Positions 44,475 to 56,430 of a DNA stretch of 64,000 nucleotides are shown here, one piece after another. A program made the translations under genes and the position numbers. Positions within the stretch are counted from its first letter, which is position 1, and the number at the start of each line of letters is the position of its first letter. The DNA is from Stomoxys calcitrans. Taxonomy: Eukaryota > Arthropoda > Insecta > Diptera > Muscidae. Location: positions 127,567,494-127,631,493 of the forward strand of contig NC_081552.1 in NCBI RefSeq assembly GCF_963082655.1, read 5' to 3'. Below the pieces are notes generated by a model that worked only from the letters and a program-made list of their open reading frames with translations, did no database searches and was not told where the DNA came from.

Positions 44475-45978
44475 CTAGCTGATCCGGGCCCGCTCCGCTA
44501 CGCCTTCTTTTACTTTATATGGAACAAAAGTTTCCTTGGAATATTTACTTTCGAAGATCTTTTAGTGAAATACCATTCTAACTTGACTAAGAGTTTAACA
44601 ATATAAGTGCCTTTATCTGAATCCCATATGATCTTTATTGGTCTACGAATTTAAGTTCGGATGTAAGGTGTACTCCATTCTTAAAATATTTCATATTCTC
44701 ATGATTTCTGATTTAGTGGTGTTTTCGGGGGAGAGGTGGTCCCCCAGATACTTGGCCTTGAAAAAATATCAGCATCCTGCTCTTCTCTCAAATACCATTT
44801 ATTTAAACCCCATATTGCCATTGGCTTAAGAGGAATTTACAGGATGCGGCGTCGCCCAAAAACCGAAAATGGGTATCAATTCTTGCTCTACCCCCCAATA
44901 CCTGTTATTTAAGCTCCACATTGACATGGTCGGTAAATATGCCCGATTAAGGGGTGTTTTGGGAATAGGGGTGGTCCCCCAAACACTAAGCCCGGAAAAT
45001 ATATCAGCAACGTGCTCTGTTCTCATATATCTATATATCATTTATTTGAACCCCATATTGCCGTTGCCCTCAAAATTGGATATCAAATTCGTTTTCTAAT
45101 CTCATTTAAACTCCTTATTGAAAAAGTCAGCAAATATGTCCGTTTGGGGTATTGGCCCTAAAAACTATGATTATTTAGTTGACCCCGTAGACATCCCGAA
45201 TATTGATATAAAACTCGTGCTTTACTCCCGAAGACCTTTTCTTTGAGCCCCATATTGCTATGGTCATAAATTTGTCCCCTTTGGGGGATGTTTTTGGTGA
45301 GAGGCGGCCCCCCAAAACACTTGGTCCCATATTTGGATATCAGATTCGTATTTTACATTCAAATACCTTTTATTTAAGCCCCATTTTCCCATGGACAGTA
45401 AATAAGTCCTGTTTGGGGGTGTTTTGGGAAAGGGTCCCACACTTGGATATCAGATTCGTATTCTACTCGCAAATACCTTTCATTTGAGTCCCATATTGCC
45501 ATGGTCGGTAAATACGTCCGATTTAGAGGTGTTTTGGGGCTTGGGGTGGTCCCCCTAGCACTTGGTCCAACAATTGGATATCACATACGTTTTCTTGTCC
45601 TAAATACCTTTCATTTGAGTCCCATATCGTCGTGAATGGTCTAAATATATGTTTGGTAGGTTTTAGGGTGGGCAGCCCCCCTAGGTATCCCATGCGAAAT
45701 GTGGATACCAAATATTTATTTTTAGGGTACTATATGAGAGCACACAAAATTTCGCTTAAATCGCACCACCCATCTCCGAGATCTGGCGTTTCTGAAAATT
45801 AGGGCAAGGGGGAGGGTCCGCCCCCCTTCAGATATCAGAAAATGTAGTACCCATTTTCACTACGAGGTCATTATGCAATATCTGCGAAAGTTTCAAGAAA
45901 ATCGGTTCAGCCGTTTCTGAGTCTATAAGGAACACACAAACATACAAACAAACACAAATTGATTTTTATATATAAGAT
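44475..45978 (+). repeat. Family A element, complete copy (reference copy)
   Basis: Both termini are visible: 5' CTAGCTGATCCGGGCCCGC, and 3' AATCGGTTCAGCCGTTTCTG ... AACATACAAACAAACACAAA, then TTTTTATATATAAGAT. The body holds about eight degenerate units of 110-150 bp. At 1.5 kb this copy best defines the family. There is no coding frame, and no terminal inverted repeat was found. Confidence 0.82.
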
Positions 45979-45989
45979 AAGATATACTT

Positions 45990-48578
45990 TTTAACAGAGC
46001 ACGTCGTAAAAAAGCGGAAGTTTATTGGGATGTGTATTACGCACGGCTCAAGAAATACAATAAGATTACCAGAGCGGCAAAACGTGCCTCCTTGAAGCTT
46101 TTCTGCGAACAGGTCGATAGCGTTAATGATGCCGCCAAGATTAAAAAGTTTCTCTCAAAAACCCATGTCCAAAGTGCAACTTTAGTAGACGACATGGGAG
46201 TGAGAGCAGAGACAACGGAGGATATGTTGATGCTTTTGATGAAAACCAATTTTCCACAAGATACGAAGGGACTTACGGAGACACTGTAATCTTCGAATAA
46301 TGATGTTTATCGAAGGTTTATAATAACGGAATCCTTGAGGAGCTTCAAACCATTTAAGTCACCAGAACCTAATGGAATATTTCCACACACTGGCATTATG
46401 CATTGACATCGATGTGCGGACCGGGTGGACCCGGCATGGCATAAATATAAGGGAGAAAGTGGCACAGGGCACGCCACAGGGGGGCATTTTATCGCCACTC
46501 CTATGGGTGACTACCATAAATGACCTATTACGGATGCTGACTGAGAAGGGATTTGAACCCGTCTGCTACGCAAACGATGTTATAATACTTCTAAGAGGTA
46601 AGGATCGGAACGAGCTACGCAGAAGGGCCGAAAGGGTCTTGCATATGGCATATGGCATAGAGGTCTCAATGTTATCCCAGAGAAGATTGAAATATGCCTG
46701 TTCACGAAGACGAAGGAGGGCGAATTTAACGCACCACGTTTCCTCAATAAGACGATTTCGATATCTGACAAGGTCAAGTACCTGAATCCTAGGATAGTAC
46801 GTGTTTAAATAGGAGCGTGTTTAGACCAATACTTACATACGACTCAGTAGTTTGGTGGAGAAAAAGTGCAACGTAAGGACCATACAACAGGTTCAGAGAA
46901 CATGTTGTCTTGGCATAGGCGGAGCAATGAGGACCACGCCCACTAGGGCACTGGAGACTATTCTAGATATCCGACCCATTGACATACAGATTAAGTGTGA
47001 GGCAGCCACTGCGGCTATGAGACTTAAGGCGATGGGAGAATAGATTGAGGAAGGTGGCTGCTCATAACATGGCGGATAATCGAGGCGACGATAGGAAACC
47101 TGGAAGAAAGGGAAGAGGTTTCCGATCGGCTACCTGAGATAAACCCTGAAGTCGAGTACGAGAAACTGCTGCCATCGGCACAGTCTTGGATTGACGGATC
47201 TCTTATATTCCCATCTGGAAGATCATGTTACACGGATGAATCAAAGCCAGGGCCTGGGGTTTTACATTTACTTTACTGATAGTAAAATTACCATAAGGGC
47301 AATAACAAACAATAACGGTAAGGTCACAACAAGTCTTGCAGTGTAAGAAGAGAACGGGACGTAGGCTCGAAATGGGGCCTGAATCCTAGGATAGTACGTG
47401 TTTAGATAGGAGTGTGTTTAGACCAATACTTACATACGACTCAGTAGTTTGGTGGAGAAAAAGTGCAACGTAAGGACCATACAACAGGTTCAGAGAACAT
47501 GTTGTCTTGGCATAGGCGGAGCAATGAGGACCACGCCCACTAGGGCACTGGAGACTATTCTAGATATCCGACCCATTGACATACAGATTAAGTGTGAGGC
47601 AGCCACTGCGGCTATGAGACTTAAGGCGATGGGAGAATAGATTGAGGATGGTGGCTGCTCATAACATGGCGGATAATCGAGGCGACGATAGGAAACCTGG
47701 AAGAAAGGGAAGAGGTTTCCGATCGGCTACCTGAGATAAACCCTGAAGTCGAGTACGAGAAACTGCTGCCATCGGCACAGTCTTGGATTGACGGATCTCT
47801 TATATTCCCATCTGGAAGATCATATTACACGGATGAATCAAAGCTAGGGCCTGGGGTTTTACATTTACTTTACTGATAGTAAAATTACCATAAGGGCAAT
47901 AACGGTAAGGTCACAACAAGTCTTGCAGTGTAAGAAGAGATTAACGCCTTCTCTGAGGATGGGAAAATCCGCATCGTTTGGGTGCCGGGCCATAACGGAG
48001 TAAGGGGAAATGAAAGGGCAAACGATTTGGCGGTGAAGGCCAGAGGACTGCCGTCAATAAACTTGGTTAACCCGAAACCTTTGGGTCGACGCAGTCCGAG
48101 TTAAGGGAGTGGGCGACGAATACGCATGCAATATTATGGAACAGTGAAACGGTCGGTAGGACGGCGAAAATCCTATGGGGGGATCCAGATCGTGAGAAGA
48201 CGAGGCTATTACTGAAAGGAAGTAAGAAGGAGGTCAGTATAGCTATTGGTATCATAACGGGATACATAGGACTACGAGCTCACTTATGTTAAATCGGTGC
48301 GGCAAATGATAGCATGTGTAGGGCATGCGGGAAAGATGATGAGACGTTGGAGTATTTCCTTTGTCATTGCCCGGCTTTCGCGTCCAATAGATACGGGTAC
48401 TTAGGTGGAGACACAATATGAGACATGAACCAACTTAGGGGAGTGGCATTGAAAACAATTAAGGATTTTGTAAGTAGCACGGAATTCCTAACATAAAATT
48501 TTCTTTTTACAGGTTACTTTATAGTTTTTAGAGGTCGAATTTATATCTGCACCCTCTTTTCAACCTAACCTAACCTAG
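45990..48578 (+). pseudogene. LOA-like non-LTR retrotransposon relic with RNase H
   Basis: It starts in the RT lead-in (46032-46289; YYARLKKYNKITRAAKRASLKLFCEQ). Roughly 300 codons are lost between a PEPNGI block (46360) and the RT block with REKVAQGTPQGGILSPLLW (46450-46510) and VCYANDVIILL (46562-46592). The usual YADD reads YAND, so the second catalytic Asp is kept and the first is Asn. After a tandem-duplicated region come IRIVWVPGHNGVRGNERANDLA (47971-48033; RNase H), the Cys-rich tail MCRACGKDDETLEYFLCHCPAF (48314-48380), and a 3' end with AACCTAACCTAACCTAG (48560-48577). Many stops. The RNase H supports LOA/I-group affinity. Confidence 0.82.
46781..47943 (+). repeat. 597-bp tandem duplication inside LINE
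   Basis: 46781-47377 and 47378-47943 are direct copies; the second lacks the last ~20 bases and a 9-base AACAAACAA unit. The two 63-codon frames inside (46852-47043 and 47449-47640) are identical. I saw about six substitutions, so the duplication is much younger than the LINE relic. Confidence 0.92.
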
Positions 48579-48594
48579 AGACTAAATGACAAGT

Positions 48595-49036
48595 TTAAAA
48601 AATTAATTTCTAGATGCCCACTATATACTTTCGTGTTGTACCTGTATCCCAAATTTTTAGAGCTTAGCTCAATTTGTAGAAAGTACCACTGTATACTTTT
48701 TAGTACCTAAACGTATGAATTCCAAATAAATCTTCTATCCCCGTTCGCTGTAGTCGAATATAAGCTATTTCGTACTATTAAGGTTTTTTGGGATGTACGA
48801 AATGTTAACGAGTTGTGAATAGATCATTAAGTCACCCATCATTCACTTCCTAGTTTTACCTACATGGCAAATTTCAGACCCCTAGCTCTATCTGCAATGA
48901 AGATACCAAATGGTACTGATTTTGATAACAAAATGTACAAATTGTGAAAAAAAAAACTATTAAGGAAAAGCAAAAGTGGGGCGGTGCTGACTGTATAATA
49001 ACCTACATCTACTCTTTAAGTACAATGTGGGAGCTA
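48595..49036 (+). repeat. Family C fragment, left of mariner end
   Basis: It has ATATACTTTCGTGTTGTACC, AATTTTTAGAGCTTAGCTC, CTTTTTAGTACCTAAACGTATG and TTCAGACCCCTAGCTC, and continues at 49161-49235 (TTTTTTCGCAACAGCATTG, AAATTTCTAGCATGACC). Confidence 0.5.
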
Positions 49037-49160
49037 TTGGTTGCCCAAAAAGTAATTGCGGATTTTTCATACAGTCGGCGTTGACAAATTTTTTCACAGT
49101 TTGTGACTCTGTAATTGCATTCTTTCTTCTGTCAGTTATCAGCTGTTACTTTTAGCTTGC
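49037..49160 (+). mobile_element. Mariner terminal fragment (mellifera-like)
   Basis: Immediately after TA comes TTGGTTGCCCAAAAAGTAAT, then TGCGGATTTTTCATACAGTC and TTACTTTTAGCTTGC. This is the terminal inverted repeat and 5' UTR of a mariner element of the type with 'TTGGGTTGCCCAAAAAG' ends. Only about 124 bp of one end remains, lying inside family C sequence. Confidence 0.75.
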
Positions 49161-49259
49161 TTCCATCTCCATTTTTTCGCAACAGCATTGTTTAATCCAA
49201 ATTTCAAATTTCTAGCATGACCATCTCCCCTTTACGACATATCATATTTTTTTCACGAA

Positions 49260-51286
49260 TGATGACTTTTGTCTAATTGGTTAATACAAGCTATCCCTGG
49301 AAGTAGAATACAAATTTGATATCAAAATTGGGGTCCAAGTACTTAGGGGCTGCCCCGACCTCAAAACTTCTTCAAATAGGCATATTGAACGATAATGACA
49401 ATATGGGACTCGATTGAAAGGTATTCGGGAATAGATTACGGATATGGTCGGAAGGAGGAATAGGCTATATAATTTGTTGATATTGGAAGGGGCGGACTCT
49501 CCCCCGTTACCCCAAAAACACCACCCAAAATCAAGGTTGAACCGATTGGGAAAATATGGATGTCAAATGAAAGGTATTGGAGAGTAGAATTCGAATATGG
49601 TATTAGAAGTTGGGTTTAAGGAACCGAGGGGCCACTCCAACCCCAAAAGTTCCCGAAGTAAACATATTAAACGTACATATCAATATGGGACTTAAATGGA
49701 AGGTATTCGGGAGAAGATTACGAATATGACATAAAAATTATGTATAAGTATTTGCGGCTCGCCCCACCACCAAAGGGCCCCTAAATGGGAATTTTACCCT
49801 ACCATAGCTATATAAGACTCAAATAAATAGTATTTGGTAGTTGATTACGAATACGACATTAAACTTTGTGTCCAAGAATCTAGGTGGCGCTTTACCTCCA
49901 AAAATCGCCTTCAATAGATTATTTGACCAATTAAAACAATGAGGGATCAAATGATAGATATTGAGTAGAGTGCGTCATTCAAATATGTGATCAATTGGCA
50001 GATGGAGTGTGGCGCACAACCCTCATATAGACACCCCCACCAAGTGGCTGGATACACCAATCACGACAATATGGGGTTAAATTGAAGCTATAAGGTTGTG
50101 GACTACGACTCTGATATCTTCATTCTGCTCATATATCAAGCCGACCACCTCACTCCAAAACAGTCGGTCAATCATATTGACCTTACAGGACCCTGTGTGA
50201 TTTAATGTGTGGGGACACAATTAAGTGTAGGCTGCCATACCCCGAAAATTTTGACTTTCAGCGTGACAGGAGGAGTTGCAAACCTAAACGTTGAGATTGC
50301 AACCGTTTTTAGCTTATCGATAGACAAGACCAAACGACGTGCTGCTGGGAAACACTTATTTGTTCAAAAGTTTTACATGGTTTCGCCACCGTGCCAAATA
50401 TATAGACTGGAAAATTTGTTTTTTACCACATAAAATCGTTAAATATGGCAATTTGATTTCATTTAGAAAAGACTAAATGATGACTATTTAATAGGTAGTC
50501 GTATAGTCCTTTATAGACATATGCCACATGATAATCAATGTTGTAGGCGTTAAGCCACTCCAAGCAAGTAGTAGCTTGTACCAATTGAAAACAGCCAGTA
50601 AATGGCGCTAATTTGGAAAAGTCATGAACCGAAAGAGGGCAGAGTGGTCAAAATTGATCATACAGCATTTATCTTCATTATGACTTCGTTGCGGTTGTTT
50701 GCGGTATTATTTTTTATCTTTCCCACTCTAAGACGGGCCTTAACAACAATTTTCAAAAACACCAGGTCTCGGAGATGGGTAAGGCAATTTCAGCGAAATT
50801 TTGTTGGCACACGTACATTAACCTAAAATCAAAAATTTGGTATCAAAATCTAAGGTGGGGTGCCTAGGAGGGCCGCCCACCCCTAAAACCCGCCAAATGG
50901 ATTTATAGGCCAATCACTACAATATGGGTATCAAATTAAAGGTATTTGAGAGTAGAAAGCGAATCTGATATCCAGTGTTTTGTAGGTCACTCCACCCCCA
51001 AAAACCCCTCAAATCGGACATATTTACAGACCATGGCAGTATGGATTAAATGAAAGGTCTTAGAAATTGACTTTCACTTTTGATACCAAGTCTCTGAGGA
51101 TCCACCACACCCTGAAACAGGACTTTTACTTATTGAGGTTTAAATAAGAGGTATTTGAGAGTAGAAAAATCCACAGGAAAATTGGAATACGTTTTCATCC
51201 AAAATTAGGCAGACATTTCCAAATTAAAAGTATTTGTTTCCAGCATGGCATTATCGGACGCAGAAAGGCGGGCCGCGCTCAGCTAG
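49260..51286 (-). repeat. Family A element(s) (copy 6), interrupted
   Basis: Reverse-orientation units (AAATGAAAGGTATTGGAGAGTAGA, CACTCCAACCCCAAAAGTTCC and similar) occupy 49260-50180 and 50820-51280. The 5' terminus at 51265-51286 reads, reverse complemented, CTAGCTGAGCGCGGCCCGCC. The intervening 50185-50810 has no unit that I can recognise and may be a separate insertion. Confidence 0.72.
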
Positions 51287-52061
51287 TCTTATATATAAAA
51301 TTTAATTTGTGTTTGTTTGTTCCGTATAACTCGAAAACGGCTGAACCGATTACTTGAAATTTTCACAGATTGTGTAGGTTGGTCTGGAAGGAAACACAGG
51401 CTATATAATTTGTTGATATTGGAAGGGGGCGGACCGTCCATCTTACTCCAAGGTTCTACCCCAAAAATAAAAATGCTCCGATCAAGGCCATATGACCCTC
51501 AAATGAAAGGTATTCAGGAGTAGAGCACAAATTTCATATTAAAAATTGGGTTCAAGTATCTGGGGGCCGCCCCAAGCCCAACACCCCCCTAAAATAGGTT
51601 TTTTGCACGATCATGACAATATGGGACTCAAATGAAAGGTATTCGGGAGTAGGTTGCGAATATGGTCAGGAAGGAGAAATAGTCTATATAATTTGTTAAT
51701 TTCGGAAGGGGGAGGACCCTCCCCCTTTACCCAAAGAAGGCACCCAAAATCTAAAGTGGACCGATCTGGACAATGTGTGTATCAAGTGAAAGGTATTGGA
51801 AACTCAAAGACGAATATGATATTAAAATTTTGGTCTAAGTACCCATCGGGCCGCCCCAAACCCAAAATTCCCGCAAACAGACATATTGGGCGTTCAAGTC
51901 AATATGGGCCTCAAATGAATGGTATTCGGGTGCTAATTACGGATCTTGCTTACAAAATCAGATCGAAGTATATGGGGTCACTCTAACTCCCAAAACGCTT
52001 TAAATGGACATATGACCCATCATGACTATATGGGACTGCGTTTTTTTTCTTCCTTAATATC
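51287..52061 (-). repeat. Family A element (copy 7), 3' end abutting copy 6
   Basis: It begins at its 3' terminus (TCTTATATATAAAATTTAAT, then ACGGCTGAACCGATT). Units with ATATGGGACTCAAATGAAAGG follow. The 3' terminus touches the 5' terminus of copy 6 with no spacer: a head-to-tail junction. Confidence 0.78.
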
Positions 52062-53300
52062 AACAAGTAAAAAGGCGTTAAGTTCGGCCGGGCCGAACTT
52101 TGGATACCCACCACCTCGGGTATATATGTAAATCACCTTTCATCGAAATTCGGTGAAAATTTCATACCTTATACTCATATACCTCATACCGATATGAATT
52201 ATATACGACATGGATGTCGAAAAGCCGAACATAAGTCACTGTGTCAAATTTCAGTGAAATCGGATTATAAATGCGCCTTTTATGGGGCAAAATTGAAAAG
52301 GACGTCGAAGAGCCTAACCAAACTCACTGTGTCAAATTTCAGCGACATCGGACAATAAATGCGTCTTTTATGGCCCCAAAACCTAAAACTTAGATATCGG
52401 TCTATATGGCAGCTATATCCAAATCTGGACCGATCTGTGCAATATTGTAGAAGTATGTCAAGGGGCTTAACTTAACTCACTGTTCCAAATTTCGGCGACA
52501 TCGGACTGTGCGATATTGTAGAAGTTTGTCAAGGGGCTTAACTTAACTCACTGTTCCAAATTTCGGCGACATCGGACAATAAATGAGCATTTTATGGGCC
52601 CAAAACCATTAATCAAGAAATCGGTCTATATGACAGCTATATCTAAATCTGAACCGATCTGTACCAAATTGAAGAAATGTGTCAAAGGGCCTAACACAAC
52701 TCACTGTCCCGAATTTCATCAAAATCGGATAATAAATGTGGCTTTTGTGGGCCTAAGACCCTTAACCGGAGGATCGGTCTATAAGGCAGCTATATCCAAA
52801 TCTAAACCGATCTGGCTTTTATGGGCCTTAGACCTTAAATCCGAGGATCGGTCTATATGACAGCTATATCCAAATCTGGACCGATCTGAGCCAAATTGAC
52901 GAAGGATGTCGAAGGGCCTAATACAACTCACTGCCCCAAATTTCACCAAAATCGGATAATAAATGTGGCTTTTATAGGCCTAAGACCCTAAATCGGCGGA
53001 TCGATCTATATGGGGGCTATATAAAGATATAGTTCGATATAGCCCATCTTGGAACTTAACCTGGTTATGAACAAAAAAAGAATCTGTGCAAAATTTCAGC
53101 TCAATATCTCTATTTTTAAAGACTGTAGCGTGATTTTAACAGACAGACGGACAGACGGACGGACATGTCTATATCGTCTTAGATTTTTACGCTGATCAAC
53201 AATATATATACTTTATAGGGCCGGAAATGGATATTTCGATGTGTTGCAAACGGAATGACAAAATGAATATACCCCCATCCTTCGGTGGTGGGTATAAAAA
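52062..53300 (+). mobile_element. DINE-1-like element, subfamily 2, full-length
   Basis: It starts AACAAGTAAAAAGGCGTTAAG, then the palindrome GTTCGGCCGGGCCGAAC and GGATACCCACCACC. Seven or so satellite units follow, with GGTCTATATGNCAGCTATATC, AAATCTGGACCGATCTG, GGCTTTTATGGGCC and TCACTGTNCCAAATTTC. Then come the microsatellite ACAGACGGACAGACGGACGGAC (in two runs), AATATATATACTTTATAGGG and the end GGTGGTGGGTATAAAAA. GGATACCCACCACC and GGTGGTGGGTATA are inverted to each other, the subterminal repeats. It sits inside family A sequence. A 57-bp piece is duplicated at 52440-52580. Confidence 0.85.
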
Positions 53301-54190
53301 CGCCTGAACCGATTTTCTTAAAATATTCACAGATTGTTTAAGTTTGTCTGGAAGGAGACATAGGCTTTATAATTTTTAGATATCGGATGGTGGCGGTCCC
53401 TCCCCCTTACCCCTACTATGCCATCGAAAATCAAAAGTGCACCGATAGGCACAATATGAAAGGTATTGGAGACTAGAAAACGAATATCGTATTAAAATTT
53501 ACCCAGCGGGCCTCCCCAACCGAAAAACTCTTCTGAACTGATATATTCGAGGTTCGTATCAATATGGGTTTTAAATGAAAAGTGTTCGACAGTAGACTAC
53601 AAATATGGCGTAAAAAATTAGGGCCAAGTAATGGGAGGTCGCCCCACCACCAAACACCCCCAATGGGCATTTTGGCCGATCACGCTATATGGACTCAAGT
53701 GAAAGGTATTTGGAAGTAGATTACGAATATGACATTAAAATTTGTGTTCGAGTCTAGGTGGCGCTTTTCCTTCCAAAAATAAGTCAAATAGGTTGATAGA
53801 CCCATTATGGCAATATGGGCCCAAATGATGAAGGTATTTGAGAGTAGAAAATGAGTTTCATATTCAGTTTTGGAGCCAAGTGTTTTGAAGTACGCCCTAA
53901 AGCACACCCTAAACTGAACTTCATTTCCGATTATGGCAATATGAGGCTCAAATTAATGGTATTTGGAAGTAAAGAACGAATTTGATATCTATTTTCCGGG
54001 AAAAGTGCCGGTGGCCGCCTCAGCCCCAAAACACCCTCCAAACAGTTAATTTTTACCGACCATAGCAATATTGGGATCACATTAAATGAATTTGGGAGTG
54101 TAGCATGAATTTGATATTCATATTTGAGTCGAAATGTCTGAGTGCCATCAATCCCCTAAAAAGCACTTCTCAATACCCTACTTTTCAAAA
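53301..54190 (-). repeat. Family A element (copy 8)
   Basis: It starts with the family 3' block (CGCCTGAACCGATTTTCTTA) directly after the DINE-like element. Reverse units with AATATGGGTTTTAAATGAAAAG, CGCCCCACCACC and ATTACGAATATGACATTAAAATT continue to about 54190. Confidence 0.75.
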
Positions 54191-54479
54191 ACACCATATA
54201 TCGGAGATTGGAAATGCCATTCGTTCGAAATCTTTTTGCCCTCTCACAGTAAAAACAAAACATGGTCGGGTGCCCCAACTATAGAAACCATAGCTAGTAT
54301 TAACCCTTCCCATTCAATGGCGGTAGGTACAACAGAAATTAACGAAAAGTTTAAAAATATTCCATTTGAAAGCTATAAGGCCTTAATCAAGCAACACTTA
54401 AATGATTCGCACCATTCGCTGCCCTTGAGAGTGATATATATAAAAGTTTGCAATGCAATGCACGGCTTTCGTCATATTG

Positions 54480-54625
54480 TCTTTCTCTGAGTACCTAGCG
54501 GAAAAATTGAGAAGTCCCAACAAAGCGAAACAAATTGTAGTAAGAGCCATTTTACTCTCTTTAAAAAATTTTAAAGCAGAAGTACGCGAACGACTTCCAG
54601 TGAAAATTTGAAGAACAACAGCTGA
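54480..54625. repeat. Short dispersed repeat D (copy 1)
   Basis: A block AAGTACGCGAACGACTTCCAG, then TGAAAATTTG and AACAGCTGATT, is shared with 55905-56120 (AAGTACGCGAGCGACTTCCAG). Borders uncertain, no coding. Confidence 0.5.
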
Positions 54626-54641
54626 TTTATGTTTTGGTTTG

Positions 54642-55392
54642 TTTTTTATACCCCCCACCATAGAATGGGGGGTATACTAATTTTGTCATTCCGTTTGGAA
54701 CACCTCGAAACATGCGTCAAAAACCCCATAAAGTATATATATATATATATTCTTGATCGTCATGACATGTTAAGTCGATCTAGCCACGTCCGCCAGTCCG
54801 TCTGTCCAAAGCACGCAAACTTTCGAAAAAGTCAAGCTAGGCGCTTGTAAATGGGTCAAAACGGTCCATGTTTTGATATAGCAGTCATATAAACCGATCT
54901 TGGATCTTGCCTACTTGAGTTTTAGAGGGCGCAATTCTTATCCGATTTAGCGGAAATTTAGCACGTGGTGTTTTGTTATGGCTTCCAATTGTGCCAAGTA
55001 TGGTCTAAATCGTTTGATAACCTGACATAGCTGCCATGCAAACCAACCTTGGGTCTTGACTTCTAGAGATTCTAGAAGGCGCAACTCTTATCCGCTTTGG
55101 ATGAATTTTTGCAGGAAGTTCTTGACTCCCAACAACTGCGCTAAGTATGGTCTAAATCAGTCCATAACATGATATGGCTGCCATATAAACCGATCTCCCG
55201 ATTATACTTTTCGGTCCTCTAGAGGGCACAATTCCTATCCGATTTGGCTGAAATTTAGCATGAAGTGTTTTATTTTGCACATGTCGTTTTGGCATGACTT
55301 CCAACAACTGTTCCAAGTATGGTGTAAATCGGTATATAAACTGATATAGCTGCCATATAAACCGATTTCCCAGTTTGATTTTTTAGCCTCGA
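54642..55392 (-). mobile_element. DINE-1-like element, subfamily 1, truncated
   Basis: It has TTTTTTATACCCCCCACCATA, CCCCATAAAGTATATATATA, a minimal GTCCG block and four satellite units. The palindrome end is replaced by a LINE fragment at 55393, so the element either inserted into it or was cut there. Confidence 0.84.
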
Positions 55393-55640
55393 TTTTGACT
55401 TCATTGGATTCAGGCCCCAATTCGAGCCTACAGCCCGTCCACAAAGTGCCCAACATCTGTGAGTCTTCTCAGTACGCTCCTGAATGTGACACTTCCAATT
55501 CAATTTAATCCCCAAGATCACACCAAAGTATTTGACCTTGTCAGATATCGAAATCGTCCTATTGAGGAAACGTGGTGCGATAAATTGGCCCACCTTCGTC
55601 TTCCTCGTGAACAGGCATATTTGTCTGGAAGGATTTTGAA
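55393..55640 (-). pseudogene. LOA-like LINE fragment
   Basis: The minus strand encodes a 'TRKTKVGQFIAPRFLNRTIS' stretch, ISDKVKYFGVILGIKLNWKC, HIQERTEKTHRCWALCGRAVG and SNWGLNP. The same segment (RFR.LTRSS frame) is decayed in the copy at 46700-46790. It is a short RT C-terminal piece joined to the DINE-like end. Confidence 0.8.
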
Positions 55641-55904
55641 TTATCCAAGATTTTCTAAATAATTTCTCAAATTTTGCACTTACCTTCTAATGTACAATAG
55701 AACAACCGACTTGAGCTAAAATTACAACTTCATTTGGCGAATTTTCTATACCTGAACACTGGCGGCTGTCTTGAATCTGCATTAAAAGTAAGTAAAAATT
55801 AAACAAATTGAATAATTACCATTACCAATGGATAATTTATTTTTATTTTTTACTTACGTCTGCCTTTTTGATCCATTTTGGTGTTAGCTTTTGTATTTTT
55901 ATGT

Positions 55905-56120
55905 AACAGCTGCTTTTTATAAAACAACTGACCTCACAAAACATCTGTTCAAAATTGCAAATTTCTGCTGACAAAGAAAGTCCCAGTAGAAATTTGCAGG
56001 TTCTCTATTTTTGAACAAACAACATTTGCTCTCTCTTCCGCGCTCTCTTCTGCTGGAAAATAAAGTACGCGAGCGACTTCCAGTAAAAATTTGCACACAT
56101 TTTTGAGTTCCCAAACACAG
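55905..56120. repeat. Short dispersed repeat D (copy 2)
   Basis: It contains AACAGCTGCTTTTTATAAAAC, TTGCTCTCTCTTCCGCGC, AAGTACGCGAGCGACTTCCAG and AAATTTGCACAC. The overlap with copy 1 is about 45 bp and both give the frame QIFTGSRSRT on the minus strand. Possibly a small non-autonomous transposon. Confidence 0.45.
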
Positions 56121-56430
56121 CTATTAATTGGTGTGCGAAGCTCAGTAGATATAACATCGGTTTAGCGGTGGGTCAGTGTATTAAATCCTGGCGAAGACAT
56201 TGTTCGAAAATTTAAAAATAATATAAAATTAAAATCTTAAAAATAAATTCTGAGAGATTCCAGTCTAAAGAGAAAAATTTTAGATGAAGTTGTCTCTCTC
56301 AAATAAAATTGAACTGAAAAATAAAATTAAAATTGAAAGTATCATTACACCAATACTATCTAATCGTTCTAATTTTCACAAATTTAAAGATGAATATTTT
56401 TTTTAACAAAATGAGTAAAAATTTCTTCAC

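Noticed and set aside
48556..48578. Telomere array
   Set aside because: Only about three CCTAA units, located at the 3' end of a LINE copy; too short for a telomere, and flies lack TTAGG telomeres.
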